Shown here: positions 1-7,325 of the stretch, piece after piece
Numbering within the stretch: the first letter of the stretch is position 1
Layout of the letters: each line of letters opens with the position of its first letter
Assembly: GCA_036787815.1 (NCBI GenBank)
Contig: DAIQOP010000112.1
Span: 1 to 12,307 of the forward strand
Direction of reading: 5' to 3'
Source of the DNA: DATBAK01 sp036787815
Lineage (GTDB): Bacteria > Actinomycetota > Acidimicrobiia > IMCC26256 > PALSA-610
DNA length: 12,307 nucleotides
Notes under the pieces: generated by a model
Databases searched by the model: none
Told to the model about the DNA's origin: nothing
The model's input: the letters and a program-made list of their open reading frames with translations, nothing else
Made by a program: the position numbers and the translations under genes

Positions 1-2
1 AA

Positions 3-176
3 CCCGCCCGCCAAACGCGAGCACCCGAGAGCGAATTCTTCAACAGTCTCCTAGCGCGAGATCGTCGGGAACGGCTCCTCACCGTCGTGTGGTGTGTCCA
101 CGACCCTCGACTGGAGCGCGCGGTGCAGGTGATGGCGCAGGGCCACGCTTTGGATCCGTCGTACCCGCTCAGCTAG
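3..176 (+). CDS. C-terminal fragment of an unidentified protein (truncated by window edge)
   Basis: An open frame runs from the left edge to a TAG at 174-176 and encodes about 57 residues. There is no usable start, so the gene begins outside the window. The peptide looks like a genuine protein end: a charged stretch, then a hydrophobic and amphipathic run (LLTVVWCVHDPRLERAVQVM), finishing in DPSYPLS. Third positions in this frame are richer in G/C than in the competing frame, which gives a low-complexity P/R/S/G peptide. I do not recognise the family. The next gene starts about 11 bases after the stop, so the two could be co-transcribed. Confidence is moderate because the fragment is short. 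Confidence 0.5.
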   Translation, partial: PARQTRAPESEFFNSLLARDRRERLLTVVWCVHDPRLERAVQVMAQGHALDPSYPLS

Positions 177-187
177 GTTGGTGAGTT

Positions 188-1510
188 GTGTTCCAGATGC
201 CGACGGTGTTGACGCGGTTCCGGCGGCGGAACGCGCGCACCGCCGTCGCGATGGTGAGCGCGATCGGCATCACCGTTGCCGGACTGGTCACGACGTCGGG
301 GCCGGCGCTTGCGAGCGTCGGTTCGGACCGCGCGCAGATCACCCAACTGGAGCAGCAGATCGCGGTGCAGGGAACGCGCGTCGAAGCGCTCGTCGCCCGC
401 TCCAACGCGGTGCAGGGCGAGATTGCCGCGCTCGATGTCGAGATCGCCGCCGACCGTGAGCGCGTCGCCGCCGACCAGCGTCGCCAACGGGCGGCTTCGT
501 CCCTGCTGCGAGGTGTGGCGGTCTCCGCGTACATGAGCGGCGTGGGGATGGGCTCGCCGACTCTGTCGGTGTTCACCCACGCGCCCAGCGTTCGGGCCGC
601 GTTCGAACAGAACAGCTACCTGGGCGCCGCGAACTCCAAAGTGGACGACGAGCTCAACACGCTCACCATCGATCGGGCCCGTACCCAGAGAGCACAACGC
701 GCGTTGCGAGCGAAGCAGGACCAAGCCAACGCGACACTCCGCCAGCTCGCGAACGCCCGTCACGCGGCAGCCGCTGCGATCGCGTCCGACGAAGCGATGC
801 TGAGCCATGTGAACGGCAACCTCCGGTCTCTCCTGGCCGCGGCCAGCGCACGGCACCATGCGGCCGAGGTGGCAGCCGAACGCGCCCTCGCCGCGAGGGC
901 ACCGTCTCCCGAGCCGCCTTCCGCCTCGATCCCGGTGTCACCGTCGCCGGTCTCGTCACCGCCGGTCTCGTCACCGCCGGTCTCGTCACCGCCGGTCTCG
1001 TCACCGCCGATATCGCCCACGCCCGGCACGTACGCCAATCCCTTGCGAGCCGTCACCGCGCTGTCGCCCGAACGGATCGATCAGGGAGTCGACTACAGCG
1101 GCTTCGGCCCGATCTACGCCATGGGCAACGGTGTGGTGCTCAGCACCGTCAACGGCGGATGGCCGGGCGGAACGTTCATCGCCTATCGGTTGACCGACGG
1201 GCCCGCGAACGGGCTCGTGGTCTTTGCGGCCGAAGACATCCAACCGACCGTGCAGGTCGGGCAATCGGTCACCGCGAACACCGTGCTCGGCCAGATGTAC
1301 GCAGGACCGACCGGCATCGAGACGGGTTGGGCGGATCCCTCCGCGAACGGCGACACGATGGCGCGCACCTACGGGCAGTACGGCGGAGGGAACTCGACGG
1401 CGTTCGGGTACAACTTCTCCCAGTTGCTCCAGTCGGTGGGCGCTCCGGGAGGGGTGCTCCATAGCAATCCTCCGAGCGTCTCGCTCCCGCCCTCCTGGCC
1501 TCACTGGTAG
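188..1510 (+). CDS. Secreted coiled-coil protein with degenerate M23 (LytM-like) domain
   Basis: A 440-residue exported protein, probably acting at the cell wall. An Arg-rich n-region (RFRRRNAR, residues 10-17) and hydrophobic core lead to a signal-peptidase-like ALA|S site near residue 42. Residues 47-235 are Ala/Gln/Arg/Glu-rich and predicted coiled coil. A Pro/Ser linker (about 240-280) contains tandem PVSSP units. The C-terminal domain (about 284-420) follows the M23 fold pattern (QGVDYSG, then AMGNGVVLS, then VGQSVTANTVLGQM). The first metal ligand position (H in HxxxD) is Asp298, and the HxH motif is absent (ETGWAD, 378-383), so it is probably not a peptidase. By analogy with EnvC/NlpD-type degenerate LytM proteins it may activate or tether a wall hydrolase; this is inference. 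GTG 188 (AGG at 175-177) and ATG 197 (GGTGAG at 180-185) are both plausible starts. Confidence 0.85.
   Translation: MFQMPTVLTRFRRRNARTAVAMVSAIGITVAGLVTTSGPALASVGSDRAQITQLEQQIAVQGTRVEALVARSNAVQGEIAALDVEIAADRERVAADQRRQRAASSLLRGVAVSAYMSGVGMGSPTLSVFTHAPSVRAAFEQNSYLGAANSKVDDELNTLTIDRARTQRAQRALRAKQDQANATLRQLANARHAAAAAIASDEAMLSHVNGNLRSLLAAASARHHAAEVAAERALAARAPSPEPPSASIPVSPSPVSSPPVSSPPVSSPPVSSPPISPTPGTYANPLRAVTALSPERIDQGVDYSGFGPIYAMGNGVVLSTVNGGWPGGTFIAYRLTDGPANGLVVFAAEDIQPTVQVGQSVTANTVLGQMYAGPTGIETGWADPSANGDTMARTYGQYGGGNSTAFGYNFSQLLQSVGAPGGVLHSNPPSVSLPPSWPHW
946..1005 (+). repeat. Four perfect 15-bp tandem repeats in the Pro/Ser linker
   Basis: The unit gccggtctcgtcacc occurs four times head to tail without mismatch. 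It is followed by a diverged partial unit that changes Val to Ile (PISP). Each unit adds one PVSSP-type pentapeptide to the linker between coiled coil and M23-like domain. The unit is a multiple of three, so gain or loss of copies keeps the reading frame and only changes linker length. Confidence 0.95.
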
Positions 1511-1695
1511 CTCTCGCCGGCGGAATCGGGCACGGTCCGACGTCGGGTGGCGTCCCCTGAGGAGATGACCTTCGGCCCTGGGTCGGTTCGGCGCGCCGAT
1601 GGATGATGACCGTGGCATCCGCGGCCTGCCCGCAGGCGTGTGGCCAGCCGGGAGTTCGCGCGTGTCGGCCAGAACATTCGAGAAGGGACCCGGCA
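1511..1695. other. Intergenic region upstream of the ferritin-like gene
   Basis: This 185-base stretch has no convincing gene of its own. It contains a 10-bp palindrome, ccgacgtcgg, at 1537-1546, which could be a weak operator or part of a terminator. No T-tract follows it. In-frame ATGs for the next gene exist at 1603 and 1606, but the peptide they would add is Cys/Pro/Arg-rich and unlike a protein N-terminus. The region is therefore better read as leader and promoter. No clear -35/-10 pair is visible. Confidence 0.4.
1681..1687 (+). promoter_or_regulatory. Ribosome binding site deciding the ferritin-like gene start
   Basis: AGAAGGG is the best Shine-Dalgarno match in this leader. It lies 8 bases before an in-frame TTG at 1696, while the GTG at 1705 is 17 bases away. 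It therefore supports the TTG start over the ATGs near 1603. Confidence 0.5.
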
Positions 1696-2190
1696 TTGCT
1701 GAACGTGAAGCAGATCAGCAGCGAGGCACCTCCCCCGCCGATCAGCTCGTTCGATACGATGGTCTTGCAGCACCTGGACGAGCACCTTGCGGGTGAAGCG
1801 GAGATTCTCCACGAGTACCGCCAACTCGCCACGTCACCGGACCCACCGGTGCGCTATCTCGCGCAGCTCATCCTCGAGGACGAGGAACGGCATCATCGTG
1901 TCCTGACCGAGATCGCGAACCAGTTCCGGTCGACCACGTCGCTCGGCCAACAGACCCCGCAGGTCCCGTGGCTCACCAAGTGCACGGACCGCCACGGCCT
2001 CGCTCGTTCCGTGCGCCGTCTCCGAAGGTTCGAGCGCCGTGACCTGCGTCACCTCCGGAAGCTGGCCCGCCAACTGCGCCCGATCCGCGACAACTCGCTC
2101 AATCCCGTCATCGTCGCGACGCTGGAGATGGACACACGCAAACACCTGCGTTACCTGCGCGAGCTCAAGCGCATCGCGCGACAGCGATGA
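1696..2190 (+). CDS. Ferritin-like (rubrerythrin-type) helical-bundle protein
   Basis: From the TTG start the protein has 164 residues and is all-helical. Helix 1 (about 22-45) contains HLDEHLAGEAEILHEY. Helix 2 (about 51-78) contains LILEDEERHHRVL, with the ExxH signature of ferritin-like diiron proteins (E63/H66 or E64/H67). Helix 3 (about 102-128) is very basic (SVRRLRRFERRDLRHLRK, with E113). Helix 4 (about 136-163) carries E144, D146 and H150 in LEMDTRKH. The size and helix order fit the ferritin-like superfamily, which binds iron or handles peroxide. The unusual Arg-rich third helix may weaken or replace that role, and nucleic-acid contact is possible but speculative. It is cytoplasmic (no signal peptide). 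The hemolysin III gene follows 46 bases downstream on the same strand. Confidence 0.7.
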   Translation: MLNVKQISSEAPPPPISSFDTMVLQHLDEHLAGEAEILHEYRQLATSPDPPVRYLAQLILEDEERHHRVLTEIANQFRSTTSLGQQTPQVPWLTKCTDRHGLARSVRRLRRFERRDLRHLRKLARQLRPIRDNSLNPVIVATLEMDTRKHLRYLRELKRIARQR

Positions 2191-2236
2191 CCCCGGTATT
2201 CGTCGCCGAGCACATCTGCTACACCTGTTGGCGGCG

Positions 2237-2896
2237 ATGACGATCTCCCCACCACCTCCGACCCTTCCACCGAGCCGTCCCCGGCTGCGCGGCCGGCTCC
2301 ACCAGGCCGCGTTCTGCGCATCCATTGTCGGGCTCGTCGCCCTCGTCCACGCCGCACACAGCACCCTCGCGCTCGTTGCGGCATGGACCTACGGCTGCGC
2401 GGCGGCCGCGCTCTACTTCGTGAGCTTCTCGTACCACGTACTGGCCCGCGGTCCGCGCGCCCGCCGGATCATGCAGCGAGCGGACCACTCGATGATCTTC
2501 GTGCTCATCGCCGGCTCGTTCACTCCCGTGGTGCTCCTCGCCCTGCACGACTCGTGGCGCTGGGCGTTGCTCGGTGCGGTCTGGGCAATCGCGTTGGGTG
2601 GCGTCGTGCTCAAGTGCCTCGCGCTCGAGCGCTTCCCGCGACTCGGTGGCGGCCTCTACATCGCGCTCGGCTGGGCCGGCCTGTTTGCCGCCCCGGCGTT
2701 CCTGCATCGGCCGCTCCTCGGCGTGCTGTTCCTGCTCGGCGGGATCCTGTACACGGTCGGCGCGGCGCTCTTCGCGAGCGGGCGACCCCGGCTCAACCCA
2801 CGCTGGTTCGGGTATCACGAGGTCTGGCACACGTTCGTGGTCGCGGCCGGCGCGCTGATGTTCGTCGGCAACTTCATGCTCGTGCGCAGCGCCTGA
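2237..2896 (+). CDS. trhA: Hemolysin III / PAQR-family membrane protein (TrhA-like)
   Basis: A 219-residue integral membrane protein with seven predicted transmembrane helices, the usual size for the bacterial HlyIII family. The PAQR/CREST superfamily motifs are all present: S-x3-H in helix 2 (S63 to H67, SFSYH), an Asp at the start of helix 3 (D83 in ADHSMIFVLIAGSFTP), and H-x3-H in the last helix (H194 and H198 in HEVWHTF). These residues form the family's predicted zinc hydrolase-like site. Bacterial members are linked to membrane lipid and fluidity homeostasis; the hemolysin name is historical. The short Pro-rich cytoplasmic N-terminus (residues 1-20) follows an ATG with a weak ribosome binding site. 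A GC hairpin lies downstream. Confidence 0.9.
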   Translation: MTISPPPPTLPPSRPRLRGRLHQAAFCASIVGLVALVHAAHSTLALVAAWTYGCAAAALYFVSFSYHVLARGPRARRIMQRADHSMIFVLIAGSFTPVVLLALHDSWRWALLGAVWAIALGGVVLKCLALERFPRLGGGLYIALGWAGLFAAPAFLHRPLLGVLFLLGGILYTVGAALFASGRPRLNPRWFGYHEVWHTFVVAAGALMFVGNFMLVRSA

Positions 2897-2958
2897 ACCG
2901 CGCGAATGCCGGGGCGCGCGACGAGTTGCGGCCCGTAGGCCAAAAGCCTCTACAGCCC

Positions 2959-2974
2959 GGCCGCGAGCGCGGCC
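2959..2974 (+). terminator. GC-rich hairpin after the hemolysin III gene
   Basis: GGCCGC pairs perfectly with GCGGCC across a GAGC loop, giving a stable 6-bp stem 62 bases after the hlyIII stop. No U-tract follows, which is common for actinobacterial terminators, so termination is a plausible but unproven role. It also lies about 25-40 bases before the next gene's start and could instead affect that gene's leader. Confidence 0.4.
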
Positions 2975-2997
2975 ACGATCAGGCTGTGAGACAAGCG

Positions 2998-3465
2998 ATG
3001 CAGCCCGGGACGTCGGCTCCCTCCGACCGGCCTGGCTCGCTCGCCGCCGCCGCCGGGCGATCACACAAGATCTCCCTTCGATTGCTGTTCCTCGGCCTCC
3101 CGGTGGCAGTGCTGGTGGCGGGCGTCTGGGAGGTGATCGTGGGCGTCGCATCCGTGGGTGGAAATCCCCGAGTCACGGGTGTGCGCGCGGTGTTCTACGA
3201 CCTCCCTGCCACGCTGCTGCTTCTCGGTGTGGTGACCACGAGCCTGGCGTTCGCCGCCAAGGCCCTGCGGGGACGCGCTCGTGGAGCGCGGTGGGGTCTC
3301 TGGCTGAGCGGCAGCGTCCTGCTGCTCACGCTCCTCTACATCGGCACCAACATCGCCGACACGGTGTCGACGCCGTCCTCGGCCACCGTGAACTGGGTCG
3401 TGAGAGCGGCCATGGTGCCGATCGCGGCGACGGCCATCTTCGTCGCTCGCCGATGGGCGCGGTGA
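2998..3465 (+). CDS. Small four-helix membrane protein of unknown function
   Basis: A 155-residue protein with four predicted transmembrane segments: about 28-52 (LLFLGLPVAVLVAGVWEVIVG), 69-88 (LPATLLLLGVVTTSLAF), 99-120 (WGLWLSGSVLLLTLLYIGTN) and 133-150 (WVVRAAMVPIAATAIFVA). A basic loop (RGRARGARWG, 91-100) between helices 2 and 3 suggests it faces the cytoplasm. I recognise no catalytic motif or named family. ATG 2998 is used; GTG 2986 in the same frame is an alternative that adds four residues. The gene ends only 6 bases before the stop of the convergent THUMP gene, so the two transcripts probably overlap at their 3' ends. Confidence 0.7.
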   Translation: MQPGTSAPSDRPGSLAAAAGRSHKISLRLLFLGLPVAVLVAGVWEVIVGVASVGGNPRVTGVRAVFYDLPATLLLLGVVTTSLAFAAKALRGRARGARWGLWLSGSVLLLTLLYIGTNIADTVSTPSSATVNWVVRAAMVPIAATAIFVARRWAR

Positions 3466-3471
3466 CCCGCG

Positions 3472-4230
3472 TCAGTCGACGCGAAGGAACGGGTGCGTCA
3501 TCAGATCGTCGCGGGTCCACATGGAGATCGCGGCTTCGTTGTTCAGCGTCTCGACGTCGATGACGACGTCGGGATCATCGAAGCTGACCCGTCCGGGCGC
3601 GCCGCGCTCGGCGAGGAGGCGCAAGATCGCGTCGCCGAGGAAGTCGGCCTCCTCGGCGGTGTCGAGGTCGTTCGCCCGTCCGCGACGGTGACACCTGACA
3701 TGGAAGGTCGCGTCCTCGAGATCTTCGGCCCAGTCGTCGACGAGTTGCCGCGTGATCACTTCGAGGTCGGCGAGCGACTCGAATCGGAACGTGTGCTGGG
3801 CCGGCAGCACTCGGGCAAGCGAACGCGCGGCCCCGGGGTCGTCGGCGATCAATTGGGCCAGCACATCCCCGAACGCACCGACGTCGTCGACCGCGAGGAG
3901 GACGACGTTCGGGAAGGGTGATGCCTGGATCTCGCCGAACGTCGCGAGCGTCGCGCGCAACTCCGCTTCGTGCGACGGCTTGGCTGTCGCGATCACGTTC
4001 CAGTGCCCGGGATCGTCGATGCGGAAGTGGCGGAGCGGTTGAGCCTCGACCGGCTCGTCGTCGCCCTCGACATCGGGGCGTTCCCGTTCCAGGCGTGCCG
4101 TGAGTGGTTCGTGCGAAGCCTGCTCGGCAGCGGTCGTCCCGAAGTCTTCGGCGAAATAGTGCCCGGCGTCGAACAGCAGCGATTCGTCCTGCGGCTCCGG
4201 TGGGGCTTCGAAGTGCGGGTGACGTTCCAT
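3472..4230 (-). CDS. THUMP-domain RNA-binding protein (Tan1/THUMPD1-like)
   Basis: A 252-residue cytoplasmic protein. Residues 1-70 are acidic, Pro/Glu-rich and probably disordered. Residues 75-145 (HWNVIATAKPSHEAELRATL and following) look like the N-terminal ferredoxin-like domain that precedes THUMP domains. Residues 150-240 match THUMP: FHVRCHRRG (176-184), a helix LGDAILRLLAERG, then VSFDDPDVVIDVE (215-227). THUMP domains bind the tRNA acceptor end and normally guide a fused or partner modification enzyme. No methyltransferase, sulfurtransferase or deaminase domain is attached, as in Tan1-type adaptors that work with an acetyltransferase. ATG 4230 has a GAGG 7 bases upstream. Its neighbour across the divergent promoter is a beta-CASP RNase, which fits an RNA role. 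Confidence 0.75.
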   Translation of the reverse strand: MERHPHFEAPPEPQDESLLFDAGHYFAEDFGTTAAEQASHEPLTARLERERPDVEGDDEPVEAQPLRHFRIDDPGHWNVIATAKPSHEAELRATLATFGEIQASPFPNVVLLAVDDVGAFGDVLAQLIADDPGAARSLARVLPAQHTFRFESLADLEVITRQLVDDWAEDLEDATFHVRCHRRGRANDLDTAEEADFLGDAILRLLAERGAPGRVSFDDPDVVIDVETLNNEAAISMWTRDDLMTHPFLRVD

Positions 4231-4400
4231 GGTGCAACCTCGAGAACAGGGGCGTTCGTTACGACAACGATCCTTCACCGACGGCGCCGAATCCAGGGCC
4301 AAAGGGCCTTCAGATATCGACCAGAAGCGGCTGGGACCTGCGATCATCTGGGAGTGAGACCCCAGGACCGGATGCGCCCACCACTGCCGATCGGGAACGG
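4231..4400. promoter_or_regulatory. Divergent promoter region between THUMP and beta-CASP genes
   Basis: This 170-base gap must hold the promoters of both genes because they are read outward from it. The THUMP ribosome binding site is GAGG on the minus strand (plus-strand cctc at 4238-4241). A small inverted repeat, CGTT-acgac-AACG, begins near 4256 and could be an operator half-site pair. No convincing -35/-10 pair can be named on either strand. Confidence 0.5.
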
Positions 4401-5796
4401 ATGAAGGTACGGGACCTCCCACCCCTGTTGTCGTTCCTCGGCGCGACCGGAACCGTGACCGGGAGCCGCTTCCTCATCGAGACCGCCCACGCGCGCGTCC
4501 TCGTCGACGCGGGTCTGTTCCAAGGGCTCAAGGATCTCCGCTTGCGCAACCGTGAGACGTTTCCGGTCGACCCGGCGTCCATCGACGCCGTGGTCGTGAC
4601 GCACGCGCATCTCGATCACCTCGGCTATGCCCCCGCGCTCGTCGCCAACGGCTTCCGTGGCCCGATCTACCTGACGACACGCACGGCTCAGCTCGGCGAG
4701 ATCGTGCTCGACGACTCGGCTCGGCTCCAAGAGGAAGAGGCCGACTACGCGAACCGGCACGGCTTCTCGAAGCACCATCCCGCCCTCCCGCTGTACACGC
4801 AAGCGGACGCCGCCGAGACGATCGAGCAGTTTCGACCCGTGCCGTTCGACAGCCCGATCGAGGTCGCGCCGGGCGTGCACGCGCAGTTTCAGCGCGCGGG
4901 ACACATCCTGGGATCTGCCGGAGTGTTGCTGGAGGCCGACGGGGCAGCGGTGCGGCGCGTGTTCGTCAGCGGCGACGTCGGCCGCCCGGGCCATCCGGTA
5001 CTACGCCCGCCCGTTGCCCCTCCCGCGGTCGACGCGCTGCTCGTCGAGTCGACCTACGGCGATCGACGCCACGAAGATCCCGACATCGCGTTGGACCGGC
5101 TTGCACAAACGATCACGCGCACGGCCGAGCGTGGCGGCATGATCGTCATTCCGGCCTTTGCCGTCGATCGCACCGAGATCATCCTGCTCGCGCTGAACGA
5201 GCTCGTTCGCAGCTCGCGCATTCCGGCGCTTCCNNNNNNNNNNGGCGCTCGCAGTGCTCGCCGTGTACCGCGCCGCGATCGCCGCCGGCGACGACGACGT
5301 CCGGCTCGATCGCAGTGCGCCCGACCCATTCGACCTCGGCATGCTGCACGAGGCGCGCACACGCGACGAGTCGATCGCCCTCAACGGCTTGCACGTACCG
5401 TCGATCATCATCTCGGCATCGGGAATGGCAACCGGCGGACGCGTGGTGCATCATCTCGCGCGCCTTCTGCCCGATCCTCGCAACAGCGTCGTGCTCGCAG
5501 GATTCCAGGCGCAGGGCACGCGAGGGCGACTGCTCGCGAATCACGTGCCGTCCGTCAAGATGCTCGGCCACTACGTGCCCGTCCGCGCCGAGATCGCGAT
5601 GATCGACGCGTTCTCGGCCCACGCCGACGCCGACGATCTCGTCGCCTGGCTCGGTCAGGCTCCGTCGCCGCCCGACACGACCTACGTCGTGCACGGAGAA
5701 CACGACGCGAGCGCCACGATGTCGGCACGGATCACCGACGCGCTCCGATGGAACACCGTCGTCCCGCGACACGGCGAACGGGTGCTCGTCCGCTAG
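4401..5796 (+). CDS. Beta-CASP metallo-beta-lactamase-fold ribonuclease (interrupted by assembly gap)
   Basis: An RNA-processing nuclease of the beta-CASP MBL family (CPSF73/TTHA0252-like). The MBL core shows D36 (VLVDAGLFQG), HAHLDH (68-73), H168 (RAGHILGS) and D192 (VFVSGDVG), which bind two zinc ions. The beta-CASP motifs are also present: motif A Glu216 (VESTYGDRRH), motif B His in SGMATGGRVVHHL, and motif C His in DAFSAHADADDLV. The 10-N run at 5234-5243 interrupts it. Codons read through 5233 in one frame and resume at 5245 in another. The family sequence expected there, roughly (I/V)YVDSPM, implies 21 missing bases rather than 10, so the true protein should be about 468 residues and intact. 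ATG 4401 directly precedes the conserved first strand (LLSFLGATGTVTGSRFLIE). It converges on the next gene with 30 bases between stops. Confidence 0.9.
5234..5243. other. Assembly gap (10 Ns) inside the beta-CASP gene
   Basis: Ten unknown bases join two contigs. The left side ends in ...IPALP with a codon split after CC. The right side starts at the last base of a codon, probably the G of ATG, before ALAVLAVYR. Frame continuity requires a missing length divisible by three, so 10 cannot be the true size. Confidence 0.98.
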
Positions 5797-5826
5797 CCGG
5801 TTCCGGTCGCTGTCGGAGCTCCTTCT

Positions 5827-7092
5827 TCAGGCGCCCGGTTCGCGCGTGTGCATGGCCTTGGCGGCGATCACCATCGTTCGATACGGCATGTTGGCGACAT
5901 TGACCAGACCCCAGTTGCTGTCTTCGCCGTCGCCCGTCCGGCCGCCGGCCGGCTCGTCGACGTACTCGAACCACGCGTCGCCGACGACCCAGGGTGAGCG
6001 GTACATCGTGGCGACGAAGCTCTTGTACATGGCGGCTCGGCGCGCCTGAGTGGGGTAGACGGGGAAGATCGGAGGCCACGTGTTCGGGAGGCCGCTGTCG
6101 GCCGCGCGGAAGCCGTACTCGCCGATGAGGAGCGGCTTCTCGACGATGGCCTCGATGTTGGAGAGATCCGCAGCCGGCGCGAGGTACTGCGGTTCGGAGC
6201 GGTGGATCGAGCGCGCGAGCCCGGGGATCAGCCGGTAGTCGTCGATGCTGAAGACGTCGACGTACGGCCGCGCTGCGAGGAGGAGCTCACGCTGGATCAA
6301 CTGCGCCGGCGCTTTGACGCCGAGGATCAGGTGGTGCGGATCCCACTTGTGGATCGCGGCGGTGGTCACCTGGAAGTAGCGGTGAGCGAGGGCGTACACG
6401 AACCCATTCGGATCACCGACGTGACGGTCGGCAACGGTTCGCCCGGGTGTTCCGGCGGGTAGGGCGAGGTAGTCGTCGAGCACCAGTTGCGACGATCGCC
6501 AGTCCGGACCCCAGTGGGGCTCGCTGTCGGTGTACCAGCCGATGAGGTTCGGATCATCCGCCAATGGGGCGACTTGTGACGCGGCGACGTTCTGCGCGTT
6601 CGTGACGAACGAAGGTGCGAACCAGTCGTCACCACTCGCCATGTCGAGCAGCTGCGTATAGGGCATCTTCGCCGCGAAGGTCGCAGAGTCCGAGAACGCG
6701 CCGATGGTGTTGAAGCCCCATCGCTGCAGCCGCTCCACGGTCGCGTTCGCCCAAGCCTCGGTGCTCGGATACTGCGCGGCGATCGCCTCGCAATACGGGC
6801 ACGCGCCGGTCTGGCGATCGGTGTCGGGATCGGCAGAGACGTGATCAACGCCCGAGGAGTAGAACCGGTGCCCGTCCGGTGTCACCAGCCACCACCGCCC
6901 GGCGCGTTTCTCGGTACGGAAGAACCCGCTCGCCGTCAGCCGGACGCCGGCGCCGGGTGAAGCCGGGAGAGCCGACGTCGCGCCGTGCGCGTCGACCGCG
7001 GGGACCGTCACGACCGCTGCCGTCGCGGCGAACGACGCGCCGACGAGAACGCCGCGATTGCCCGCCTGCCGCGTCGCGACGATTCCCGGCAC
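5827..7092 (-). CDS. Secreted clan GH-A glycoside hydrolase-like protein (agarase-like TIM barrel)
   Basis: A 421-residue protein with an N-terminal signal region (hydrophobic 14-34, cleavage probably near AHGATSA, 35-41). It starts at GTG 7092, preceded on its strand by AGGA at 5 bases. The mature part opens with GRWWLVTPDGHRFYSSGVDHV (65-85), the entry strand seen in agarase-like and GH50-type proteins. It continues as a TIM barrel: RWGFNTIGAF (124-133), LIGWYTDSEPHWG (183-195) with candidate acid/base Glu191, and LLIGEYGFRA (321-330) with candidate nucleophile Glu325. A late aromatic strand, WFEYVDEP, precedes NWGLVN (393-398). The usual Asn before the acid/base Glu is Ser190 here. Polysaccharide hydrolysis is inferred from the fold; the substrate is unknown. 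A Cys pair in CPYC (98-101) could form a disulfide. Confidence 0.72.
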   Translation of the reverse strand: MPGIVATRQAGNRGVLVGASFAATAAVVTVPAVDAHGATSALPASPGAGVRLTASGFFRTEKRAGRWWLVTPDGHRFYSSGVDHVSADPDTDRQTGACPYCEAIAAQYPSTEAWANATVERLQRWGFNTIGAFSDSATFAAKMPYTQLLDMASGDDWFAPSFVTNAQNVAASQVAPLADDPNLIGWYTDSEPHWGPDWRSSQLVLDDYLALPAGTPGRTVADRHVGDPNGFVYALAHRYFQVTTAAIHKWDPHHLILGVKAPAQLIQRELLLAARPYVDVFSIDDYRLIPGLARSIHRSEPQYLAPAADLSNIEAIVEKPLLIGEYGFRAADSGLPNTWPPIFPVYPTQARRAAMYKSFVATMYRSPWVVGDAWFEYVDEPAGGRTGDGEDSNWGLVNVANMPYRTMVIAAKAMHTREPGA

Positions 7093-7325
7093 GCGCGTCC
7101 TGCGCCTCGCAGCTCCAAGGCCCGGAGTTCAGCCCAAGGAGTCGGATTCCGCAACCGTCGCGACTCCCCCACGACTCGCCGTGTGCGAACGCCCACGACC
7201 GCCCGAGCGACCGCGACGGAGGCCGCGCAACCCGAGTTGCGGCACCTCGATTCGAGACGTACGGTCTTCGTCGTTGGGGACGGTCGGCCTCGCGACCCCA
7301 CACGTGGAGCCGACCCCCCAACGTT
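7093..7325. other. Intergenic region between the HTH gene and the glycoside hydrolase-like gene
   Basis: This 233-base gap lies between two minus-strand genes and holds no credible gene. It contains a hairpin, CGCAAC-ccga-GTTGCG (7226-7241), and next to it the short palindrome CTCGA-T-TCGAG (7246-7256). The first could end transcription of the HTH gene, and the second could be an operator upstream of the hydrolase. Promoter elements are not clear. Confidence 0.4.
7226..7241 (-). terminator. Hairpin downstream of the HTH gene
   Basis: A perfect 6-bp stem (CGCAAC/GTTGCG) closes a CCGA tetraloop 84 bases after the HTH gene stop on the minus strand. There is no U-tract, so a terminator role is tentative; an operator is equally possible. 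Confidence 0.3.

Noticed and set aside
946..1005. Possible CRISPR-like repeats
   Set aside because: The 15-bp units are contiguous, have no spacers and translate in frame as a Pro/Ser linker.
2219..3151. 310-codon open frame on the minus strand opposite the hemolysin III gene
   Set aside because: Its product is Arg/Gly/Glu-rich with no fold-like pattern, and it lies antisense to a clear PAQR protein. It is a high-GC shadow frame.
4104..4400. Upstream extension of the beta-CASP frame adding about 99 residues
   Set aside because: The extension is Arg/Ser/Pro-rich, overlaps the divergent THUMP start, and the conserved family N-terminus begins right after ATG 4401.
4231..4422. Upstream extension of the THUMP frame adding 64 residues
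   Set aside because: The peptide is not protein-like and runs into the divergent gene. ATG 4230 has a well-spaced GAGG.
4401..5796. Frameshifted pseudogene
   Set aside because: The frame change coincides exactly with the N gap, both halves keep all catalytic motifs, and a 21-base fill restores a normal-length protein.
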